Assembly: GCA_013115135.1 (NCBI GenBank)
Contig: JABANP010000046.1
Span: 1 to 64,000, forward strand
Direction: 5' to 3'
Length of the DNA stretch: 64,000 nt
Source of the DNA: Perkinsus olseni
Lineage: Eukaryota > Perkinsozoa > Perkinsida > Perkinsidae
Part shown: positions 55,453 through 64,000 of the stretch, piece after piece
Numbering within the stretch: the stretch's first letter is position 1
Layout of the letters: every line of letters starts with the position of its first letter
Program-made: the position numbers and the translations under genes
The notes under the pieces: generated by a model
What the model was told of the DNA's origin: nothing
What the model saw: the letters and a program-made list of their open reading frames with translations, nothing else
Databases searched by the model: none

Positions 55453-57178
55453 GAGGCTTTGCTACTACAATTGCCAAGTCGTCGTGTCTCATGACGGTCA
55501 GTCGCCGTCGAGGCATGACCCTTTACTACGTGGTGATGAGCTACATGAACAACTATTGATAATACTTCCGCTACTATTACTTGCATTATATAAGTTTTTA
55601 GTACAGGGTTTCGACCGCCAGCTAATGCTGTCCAACCCCTGTTAGGGATTCACTCCTGCTGCTGCAGTTGCTACTACTTTGTATCATGGATTTGTTGCTC
55701 GTATAGTTCATTATGACGATGCTCTTCGTATTATTATTTATCGGTTGTATGAGAAGAAGTAGTTGGTACTGTGAGACTCGGTGTATCTCTACGTCGTGGG
55801 TCGTGAGACGATAGCGACGCTGATCTCCATCGGGTGCTCACCGTATCTTGTTGAACTTCTGAACTCTGTCATTCCTACTATGTGTTATATATAGCTGAGC
55901 CCATGCCAAGTTTCTCACGGTCGAGAAGTTGATGGCGCGAGGTGTTCTCTTCTTGAGATGGCCTTGGTGGTGGCGGAAATCAATCGACGTATTGATGCTT
56001 CATCGCCCTACCCCTGTCTCTTCTGCTACTGCTCTGTTGTCTGGTTTGTGTATATAGACTGTATGCAGCAGTAATCCAGAAGTAGTCTGGTGATGATTTT
56101 TTATACGTTTGCCGTAGTGGCAGTGGTAGAGTAGTATTTCTTTGTCCACTGCCTTTCTCAATGACAATGCGTGTGTATCATCGTGATGCGTCTTAGGCGA
56201 TGCGCGTGTAGTCGAGTAGGGGTTTTTATCATCTCCTTCCGTTTAACTGATTGTCTGCCTTTATCATTTAATTCCGTTTTGTCTATTGAGGTACTGCTCA
56301 AATCCCAAGACGATTTCGAAGGGAGTGATGTTCATCATAGTACTACTAGTACTGATATCGGCAGTGTGAAGAAGGAGATGAGACCCCTACAGTAGACTTC
56401 ATGATTCCGCTCAAGTCGCGATTTCTCTTGAGGTCTATTGGCCTACTGCTCTGGTGATAGAACATAGTTCTATGCTTGTTGCTGTTAAGGTGGGCGTTCG
56501 ATTTGGCCTGCTCTACTGTGACAGCTGGTTCTATGTCGTGTCTTCTGTCGATACTCGTGAACGTTACTCCTCTTTCTTAATAATAATATTCACATGCTGA
56601 GCCAGAGTCCCCTACGGAGTCGAATCTTAGTAGCACTCATTCCAGCCTGATAGTACTGATCGTTTTATCTAGTTTTTGTTCCGCGTCTTTTCTATTATCG
56701 TCGCCAAGATACTGTGCTAAGTTTTTGACTTACCCATGATGATTCTTCTCCGCTAGGGTTACTGGTATCAGTTCTTATCGTAATCCTCTAGTGCATGTGT
56801 TGGCCTTGTCTTCTCTCAAAGCCTACTCGGTACAGTAGCCGGTGGGGTTTCCGAGAGCCGCAGGCCTCGCGCTCCGATATACTAAAGCAATCAGCGTGGT
56901 GGTGACGACCCTGAGACGTCGCCCAGCTGATCTGGTTGTTGCTACTGGGATCCCGCAGTTGCGGCTATGGTGTGATGACGAGGTGCTCTTACTTCGGTTG
57001 AAAACCGATTGAGACACCACAGGTTATTATGTATGAGGAAGTCTGTTCTTCGTTTACGCTGCTGCTGCTGATCGTCGCAGTAGCGACAACTATTTCAGTT
57101 TTCCGCTGAGTGTAGTAGTCAGTGAGAGTTGAGTTGCCTATCAATGGTACGATTCTGGTTAGCTATTATTCTATCCAA
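55453..57178. other. Gene-poor stretch downstream of SWEET 4
   Basis: 1.7 kb with no ORF above about 75 codons and no recognised exon. The plus strand is rich in CTACT/TGCT repeats. Confidence 0.6.
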
Positions 57179-57775
57179 ATGCGAGGTGGAGTAAAGCGGC
57201 TGATTGTCGCTTGGTTGTTCTTGAGATTCGGTCAGGCCTTGAGAGATGATCGGCAGGAAGGTTCAGGTGAGCCGCGTTGCAGGCTCGTCGTTTTATCGGG
57301 ATTCCTTTGTCCTCAGGCGTTGAGCTGGATCCTGGGGGTGGCTCGTCTCTGCTGCAGTTCGTGAATTTCAAGGCACTCGGTGGAGCTGCAGTGTCTTTCA
57401 TGCCACCTCAGGTAGGATCGTCCTGTGATATTCACTATCGATACCGGGCTGCTGCTGATGAGTTATGCAGCACCTTAATTTGTTCAGTTTCGTGGTATGG
57501 CTGGAGGTGCTCTGAACCTTCTGGAGGCAGAGGCTTTACGGAAAAAGGTTAGAGAGTGCCACGACATCAGCGCGTATGCGGAGGTTGGCTTGTGGCAGGG
57601 GGTGGTACCACTTATGGGGGGAGGGCAGGACTATCATTGGGTATGCGTGTGCACTGAGGAGGAGGAAAAGAAGCCAGAGAATAAGCGAAGATGCCCAGCC
57701 GCTCAGCCAACTACTCCTACTAAGGAGAAAGGGACGCCGTTGGGGTGTATGCCTCGGTCCAGCCTCAACAGATGA
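57179..57775 (+). CDS. Small secreted protein, unknown
   Basis: Start at 57,179 gives MRGGVKRLIVAWLFLRFGQA, a signal peptide with likely cleavage after GQA, then LRDDRQEG. A 56-nt intron joins VELDPGGGSSLLQFVNFKAL and GGAAVSFMPPQ. A second intron joins FRGMAGGALNLLEAEALRKK. A third joins GVVPLMGGGQDYHWVCVC, followed by a charged tail (TEEEEKKPENKRRC) that ends at 57,775. All joins keep frame with GT-AG ends. The tail could instead be intronic, since GTATGCG follows YHW. No domain recognised. Confidence 0.6.
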
Positions 57776-57935
57776 TGCATGAGACTTGCTAAGTTGTACG
57801 TCTGGAACGCTTTGGTTGCGTTGATTTAGCCTACTTCACTTGATTCGGAAAAGCCACCCTCTCAGAGGGAGGCAGTGATATGTTCTGCACGGTCCCTCGG
57901 TTTTTAGGTTGTAGTGATTCTTAGATTTCCATACG

Positions 57936-60133
57936 ATGCTGTCGCTTCGCCGCCTGCCATTATGCTCGTCTCCTTTGAGAGTTGGTGCTGCATTCGCCGC
58001 CCGGCGATGCATGTCGTCGGCTGAGCGGAACCAGGGGTCCAGCAGGTGAGGGTGCGTCCTGTTAGACTGGCTATGTAATAAAATATGCTGATTCGAATGT
58101 GCTTATAGCCCTGTCTTGGCCTTCGTGCGAGATCACCAGTCTTCGCATTCCGGGCGATCGGAGTATTGGCGTATGGTCGTGGGGATATGGATCGTCGTTC
58201 GAGGCTGGAAATTCCAAGAGCATTCAGGTCTTCGTGGCGGTCGAGGATCCCTAACCTGACGGACGATCAGAAGACTATGGCCATGGCTGCTGGTTTCGCT
58301 GTAGTCGCCTTCTCGATGTGGAAGTGGCAGCATGATAAGGTATTATCCCGCCCTGGGTCAAAGGCCTGTGATCCCTAGTCAATAGCCTTTCGCTCGGGCT
58401 TACGAGAACACTCACTGTGAGGAGAATTCAGCCGATAAGGCGACTACCGACGTGGTAGCGGTGGTTGACAAGCTGCCTGAGGATTTGGACCTGCGCAGCG
58501 GTGCCGTGAAGATCTCCCTTTATCAGTATGAGAGCTGCCCATTTTGCCGGAAGGTAGATATGCGAATGGGGAAATGTTCACAGTGCGGAGCACCAGGTCC
58601 GTGGAGTGCTAGACTACCACCGTCTACCTTACAAGTTGGTCGAAGTCCACCCCTTGACCAAGGCAGAGACTAAGAGTTTTGCTCCCGATTATAAGAAGGT
58701 TCGATTGAGCGGGCTGGCAAGAGGTCAATGGGTCGGGCTGGTGATGATCAGGTGCCTTTGGTGACTTTCTGAGTGCAATGGTCGAATGGTGCAGATGAGA
58801 AATTCATCAGGTGACCGCGTTGAGTGAGGGAAGAGATAGTACGTTCCGCTTTAGATATCGTTGCTGCTGTTGCTGGAGCGATGGGCACTGTCGGGCAGCC
58901 GAGCGAGGGCAAGGATATTGTGAAGGCACCAATACCCACTGCACGTAGTATTCCTCGCATGCAACTCATTCTCTTGAGCGCCCGATCTGGCTTCTACGTT
59001 TTGCAAAAAAGTATGGCCGGTGTATTGCAGACCTGGTCTTTCATTTTGTGACCAGCTTAGGCGTAATTGGTAACAACACTACGTGCATCATACAATATTG
59101 GTTGATATTGATTCTGTGTTCAAGAGCCGAATATGAAGGCTTTTCTTTTCAAGGCATCGGCAATTTTCGGGTGAATCGCCGCTATTCAGTTCGAAATCTG
59201 ACAATTTGCAATATTGTCTTTCAATTAATTCTTCTCTCGCATCAGTTCTCCGGCCAGTCTATTTGTTCGCACGAGGCTATCGTTGGCAATCCTGAAGGTC
59301 TCCGAAAACGCTGAATATATTCGTCAGTTACGAAGAGCATGACGGGACCAGAAGCCGTAGTGCCTGCGAAGAAGGAATCGACTGCCGAGGGTGAGGAACG
59401 TAAGAGCCTCCAGTGCAGACCTCGATAGCGTGTCCCACAACAGGGGCCTTCGGTGACGCCAATCTCAGTATAGAGGAGCAGTGGGTACGCTGGGCTGACC
59501 AGTGCTTGGTAGTGTACTCAGATGGCGCCGCTCTCGATATGTGCTTGTCGTCACCTAGGTACAGCTGATCGTAATTAATATATATAGGAATCTCAGGGAG
59601 TCTATGGAGACCTTCGACTACCTTCTCACACACAAGGAGTTCGGGTACGTATCTAAGATGGCCGTATACTGGAGTGGTACATTTGTGATGATGATGGTGT
59701 CTGGAGTGAGGAGAAAGAAATACCACGTTCCTAAGGGGGAAGAGCGGCAAGCACTGTACGAGGCCGTTGACATGATGGTTGATCAGATGGGCGAAAACAG
59801 GTAGTAGTGGGGCGTGGATCGATCGCTAGGGTTGCCGCTTACGAGGTGGTGATGGTTGACTTTGGCAGCTTCCTCGGCGGCAAGTCTCCGTGTAAAGCGG
59901 ACTTCAACGTCTACGGCGTCTTGAGGTCTGTGGAAGGATTCACGACTGAGCGACTCCTCTGGGAGAATACTAAAATCAAGGGATGGTTAAGTGGCTCCGA
60001 GCAATCGTGTGCCGCATGGCTGATGATCAGGTACGACCGTATGACGGAACTTGTAGGCCCTTCGATGGCAGACACTTTTGTGCCGAGAGGTCCTTCCACC
60101 ATTACCAGCTGTAGCCGCATGAGTATTTTATGA
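57936..60133 (+). CDS. Prostaglandin E synthase 2-like (mPGES-2) thioredoxin/GST-fold protein
   Basis: The first exon (57,936; MLSLRRLPLCSSPLRVGAAF, then AARRCMSS) looks like a mitochondrial targeting peptide. A membrane segment exon follows (DDQKTMAMAAGFAVVAFSMW). The glutaredoxin-like part reads KISLYQYESCPFCRK (CxxC active site), VRGVLDYHRLPYKLVEVHPL and KAETKSFAPDYKK, as in mPGES-2. Then come IVRSALDIVAAVAGAMG and the GST-like C-terminal domain: EEQWVRWADQCLVVYS, RESMETFDYLLTHKEFGYVS, EERQALYEAVDMMVDQMGEN, FLGGKSPCKADFNVYGVLRS, ENTKIKGWYDRMTELVG. Order and motifs match human PTGES2. In protists the substrate is unknown; heme or glutathione binding is likely. The join across 58.95-59.34 kb (a longer intron) is not resolved. 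Confidence 0.88.
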
Positions 60134-60598
60134 CACGTTTGATGTGAGACGCTCCGTCAGTTAGACTGCTTGGCGGTTAGTGCTTGTTATGCGTCGTTTC
60201 TGAGACCAATGAGCAGCCGATTTCTGAAAGTGTGGGGTTCTAGTGGGCCGGGGACTCGTTGTTATTGGCTGTCGTTCGAGAGCCTTTCCGTGGTGAGAGC
60301 CGTTAATTGCAGTCAGCGATGAGGCAAGGGGGAGGGGTTGGAGAGAATCTCCCCGAGAGATCCCCAAAGCATAGCTAAGGAGAGCGCTCAGGAGGTTAGA
60401 CAGGAGATGATAGACTTGTGAAGTACCTCGTGGTAGGAGTTCATTTTCCTGGGGCCAGGAACTGATCTCTCCCTGGTCTCCTGGGGTTGTTCTCGATGCG
60501 TGGACTATCGGAAAGATGTGCTTTGAGGAATTGCGATCCTGTCGTAGCACATTCTGGGTCGGGGAAGGATAAGCTAACTCTCAGTATAATTTGAAAAC

Positions 60599-63304
60599 AT
60601 GTCCACTGGTCCTGATTCGAGTGTCCCAGCTGCTGTAGATGACTCGGTGGCATCTTTTATGGGCCTCACCGGATGCCCGACAGCGGCAGAGGCAAAACAG
60701 TATATTGAGATGGCTGGAGGGAATCTGGACCGGGCTGCCTCCCTGTATTTTGATGTTGGAGTAGGAGGGGCGGCCGTACCGGAGGAAAGTAGTGAAGTCT
60801 ATTAAAATTAATCACTCAAGTCGTTCTGGCATGATACGTCAGACGTTCGAGCGGCCATCCCAGCATTTCGTGACACTCTCCTGGCGTCGCCTGCAGAATC
60901 ACAGCCGGGTAGCAGAGGCTCTCAGAACAGAAATATTAGGTGGGCGATGCCTTGTTGTGAACGGTATCTGACACTTCTAGCTGCACGCAGTTACGTTAGA
61001 ATGGGGTCCCCAAGTGGCCAGGGAGGCAGTTCTAATGACGATGATACTCATATGAGCGATGCGGCTGCTGAAGATGAGGAGTTTTACTTTGATGATGAGG
61101 AAGAGCAAGATGAGCAAGAGTCATCAGCGGCTAACCAGGGCGAGAAGGGTAGTAGTGGGGATCGGGGGAAACAGCAACGGTCGCGTTATAGTGGGTTGGT
61201 AGAGTCCTCTGTTCAGCTTTCATGGATCTCTTCAACCTCCCCAAAGGCCTATCCTCGCCCTTGCCCTTTGCGGAAGTCATCGCTAAAGCACGGAATGATA
61301 AACGATGGCTTATCGTAAATATTCAGGACAACCAGAACTTCGCCAGCCATAGTCTGAATAGGTAGTACCTACGAGCATCAGTCGGAGGACCAGGCTCGGG
61401 GCTGGATGACATCTCCTTCTGTGGAGCTCATAGTGGACTGTCGATCTACGAGGGGTCGCCCGATGGAGTCCATCGGATGGACGCTACATGCGAGCCGACG
61501 AGCGGTCTGGGCGTGTGACCCGTGATTAGCGTTGGAATGGGTGCCGTTGGCGGCTGCGATAATCCGGAGTTTATACGAAACGTATGATTCTGTCAATATT
61601 CACTGATGGCGTCGGAAGAGCTACTCGTAGTATACTGAATATAATCAATGCCTTTGCGTGTTGATGAGATGTGATGCAGAATCTGCCTGCCCAGCGAGCT
61701 CGATGGCTGTCAAAATACCGCATGATCTCGGCGGCGTTGCAGCTGCCCCCGCTGTTGACTCAGGGACATATGGAAGCAGTCGATGGTGCAGGACTTGCTC
61801 AAGACTGGCTTCATACTCTGGCAAAGGTCTAAGGAGGAGCCTGAGGCGGTACAATACCTCAACTACTATTGCAAGGATGATCAGGTAGTAGTATGCCATT
61901 TCGCGCGCCACGAAATTCCAATGGTGTGGTATTCAGGCATCGCTGCCTTTGATACATGTTTTGGACCCACGGACGGGACGCAAGTGCGAACAGTGGGATG
62001 TTGCGAAATTCTCCGAAAGACGTAATTTCTCACCCCGGTTGATCTGCTTGAACTTCCCTCTCAGCCCGTCGAAGCTTTGCAGAAGATGACTGATTTTACA
62101 GACCGGTACGACTTTGATAAACCGCCGCCGAGCAGGAGGCACCATCGTCATTCTGGAGTAAACAGGCTGAAGAACGGGGGGTGTCTTCTCGCATGGCATC
62201 CTCGTTAGGCCGCGTCTTCCCAGCCGTCTTCATCGAGCCCGTCGTCACCACCGAGTTCTGACGCCCCTCTGGATGGTGTCCTCTCGGCAGCCTCCGCAGT
62301 TGAGGTCCCACCCATGCCTAGTTTACCAGCAGAAGGAGACAAGGATGTAGTTAAGATAGGGATCAGGATGAGTAATGGCGAGAGGAAGAAGGCCGTGCTA
62401 GGGAAGGAACAGTCGCTGGAGGTGCTAATGGGTGCCGGGTGAAGCCGCTTGACGGGGCTACTAACGATTCTGTGGTATTTCTGTCCAGAATCTTCATCGA
62501 ATAGGGGGGCTCATTTCAATCATCGGCATGCCCATTTGGTGTAGATGGCGCAACCCTGGCATTGGCCAGTGTCATCGACGAAGCGCGATTTCTCTCGCGG
62601 ATCCTTCTCGAGGATCGTTATGGCCGAATTAAAATATTGGGCCCGACTTCGCACGTACTGTTAACAAAAGCGCCCTGCGTGGTCCCGACGAGAGAGGCCA
62701 CACGCCGTGCAAATCGTTCGACGCCCCTAATGGAGCGCATGCCCCAGTCGCGAGCATCCTAGCTTTGTCTTCCTGGGAACGGGTCTCAAGCAGTCAATCA
62801 GCTCAGCAGTTATGGCAGCATATGACTCCAAATTACGTCGGGAGTGAGCTTCTGGATCGCCGTGCAATAAGGAGAATACTAGCTACTACTACAGCGTGAA
62901 ATGAGGTCTTCTCTCGGCTGCTTTAAAAGGGCACGGAAAACGGAATTCTGTTTTGAAAAAAGTTCAAAATGATCGGAGAAAGATTTAACTTGATCGGGAA
63001 ATGGTGTGGATTATCGGAAGATATTTGCTGCGAGCTCGGCTCGCAGCTGATAGTGACGGATATGTCGGCGAGTGTCTTATTTGTCCTCCTACCCCCTCTT
63101 GCTTCTGCTCAGGACCTCCTCGCTTTGGTAGCTAACTGGGAAGGCGTCAGCCTCTCGGCCTTCGATCTGAAGGAGTTGATGCCGCCTCCAGGCCGTAGTG
63201 TGAAGGAAATGCTGAAGAGAGAGAACACGACTGTTGGCAACTCGGACGTGAACGGATGCATGCTCACAGTGGTTTCGACTGAATCTAAAAAAGCTGATGA
63301 TTGA
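60599..63304 (+). CDS. UBA-UAS-UBX protein (UBXN7/Ubx5 type)
   Basis: Start at 60,599. The UBA-like head reads DDSVASFMGLTGCPTAAEAK and YIEMAGGNLDRAASLYFD. An acidic stretch (EDEEFYFDDEEEQDEQE) follows. The UAS (thioredoxin-like) domain is split over exons: MDLFNLPKGLSSPLPFAEVI, KRWLIVNIQDNQNFASHSLN, DIWKQSMVQDLLKTGFILWQ, EPEAVQYLNYYC, and ASLPLIHVLDPRTGRKCEQW. A serine-rich linker leads to the UBX fold: DVVKIGIRMSNGERKKAVLG, then KEQSLE, a 691-nt intron (62,422-63,112), DLLALVANWEGVSLSAFDLK and VNGCMLTVVS, ending at 63,304. UBXN7 proteins link ubiquitylated substrates and cullin ligases to p97/CDC48. CTCTCAG lies 16 nt before the ATG. Confidence 0.9.
62422..63112 (+). other. Unusually long intron (691 nt) in the UBX gene
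   Basis: Donor GAG/GTGCTAATG and acceptor TCTGCTCAG/GAC rejoin the UBX domain in frame (SLE/DLLALV). More than ten times the usual intron here. It contains a 66-codon ORF (62,562-62,762) and an A/T-rich patch near 62,930-62,970, but nothing recognised. Confidence 0.6.
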
Positions 63305-63390
63305 CTCCTCGATGACGATGCCCTCCGTCGTTTCTGCTTGCTGCGTGGTAATTACTATTCTAACCTACGTACAGGTGATCAGTGTTTGAG

Positions 63391-64000
63391 ATGGAGACGG
63401 GTGTTGGAAAGAATGGCGTCAAGATCGCTTCGACGGTGACGAATTATCAACAGTTTTATCACCTTTACTATGACAGAGTCTGTACGAGAAGGTTCTCAAG
63501 GGCCACCAGAGGACCAGACAGCAGAGGGTGATGTTCACGTGAACGATATCCGTATTGAAGAAGCTCATCCTAGTGATACGTCCCCGAACCGTCGGCGCTC
63601 AGCTTCAGAAAGGCGGCCGCGGACGAGCACCCTTGCTGGTGAGAGGAGCGGACGGTCGTACTCGACCGGGGCTCATCCTGTTGGTCGGGAGAACTCCTTG
63701 CCACAGCACAAGATGCTCATGGTAGCGTTGTGTGATGGGAAGTGGTGGAAGTGGTAGTGGTGAGCAGGTGCATATGAGTGACTCTCGGTTGTCGGCCAAC
63801 TTGAGTGCAGTCGATCCCGCATCAGCGGCAGCAGCGGCGTCCACTGGGGAGCCCATGCTCGGGTCGGTCGAATTAGCGGACAAGACCAGTGGGTCAGGCT
63901 CGCCGGCCGAACGTGATAGAGACAGCTCTGTGGACATGTCACCGGGCATCCACCGTGGTCAGCCTGGTGCGGCACGGTCTACTGCCGAGTTGTCGTTCTT
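63391..64000 (+). CDS. Serine/alanine-rich hypothetical protein, cut by window end
   Basis: Start at 63,391 (METGVGKNGVKIAST). An intron of about 41 nt, with alternative AG acceptors, joins SVREGSQGPPEDQTAEG and DIRIEEAHPSDTSPNRRRSA. A 46-nt intron (GTAGCG to GTGAGCAG) joins VHMSDSRLSANLSAVDPASA, and the frame stays open to the edge (AARSTAELSF). The visible part is low-complexity and probably disordered, so the functional domain should lie beyond the window. GTAATTACTATTCTAACCTACGTACAG lies before the ATG. Confidence 0.6.

Overview
The window looks like nuclear DNA of a gene-dense, intron-rich unicellular eukaryote. Introns are mostly 40-60 nt with GT-AG ends, intergenic gaps are often 100-320 bp, base composition is near 50% GC, and tRNA genes carry no encoded CCA. 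The gene set (SEC31, ASH2-type SPRY, RAB28, PEX14, AC19, SWEET transporters, phosphatidylserine synthase, mPGES-2, UBA-UAS-UBX) is eukaryotic. The ultra-short introns, long single-strand gene runs, AG-close-to-ATG starts, and lineage-specific secreted proteins fit an alveolate, most likely a Perkinsus-type protist. That assignment is an inference (about 0.6).

Layout. (1) 1-11,026 is part of a tandem array of serine tRNA genes: 14 genes of Ser-AGA type alternate with 13 of Ser-GCT type, in units of 593, 688, 825 or about 920 bp. The array continues past the left edge and breaks off at about 11,026. (2) 11,273-44,774 holds genes that all read on the minus strand: an ASH2-type SPRY protein, SEC31, a secreted protein, a putative membrane protein, a hypothetical gene, phosphatidylserine synthase, several unidentified genes, RAB28, a large TF-P repeat protein, a PUB-domain protein and PEX14. 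(3) At 44,774/44,882 the coding strand switches. From there to the right edge every gene reads on the plus strand: AC19 (Pol I/III), a TBC Rab-GAP, four tandem SWEET sugar transporters, a secreted protein, an mPGES-2-like protein, a UBX protein, and the start of a serine-rich protein cut by the window edge.

The genes do not form one pathway. Two groups share themes: membrane traffic (SEC31, RAB28, TBC protein) and membrane or organelle function (PSS, PEX14, SWEETs, mPGES-2). RAB28 lies next to a protein with a TF-P repeat pattern common in flagellate and ciliate proteomes.

The most unusual signal links the parts. Six introns whose splicing I checked by reading frame, in SEC31 and three SWEET genes, plus a seventh site just upstream of SWEET 1, carry a tRNA T-arm / Pol III B-box-like core (GGTTCGAWTCC). 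Several follow it with an oligo-T or CATTTCTCCA tail that forms the polypyrimidine tract. This suggests a tRNA-derived, introner-like element family. The tRNA array is also odd: it lacks TTTT Pol III terminators, keeps an exactly 200-bp GCT-to-AGA module in all 13 units, and contains two serine-bodied tRNAs with an isoleucine GAT anticodon.
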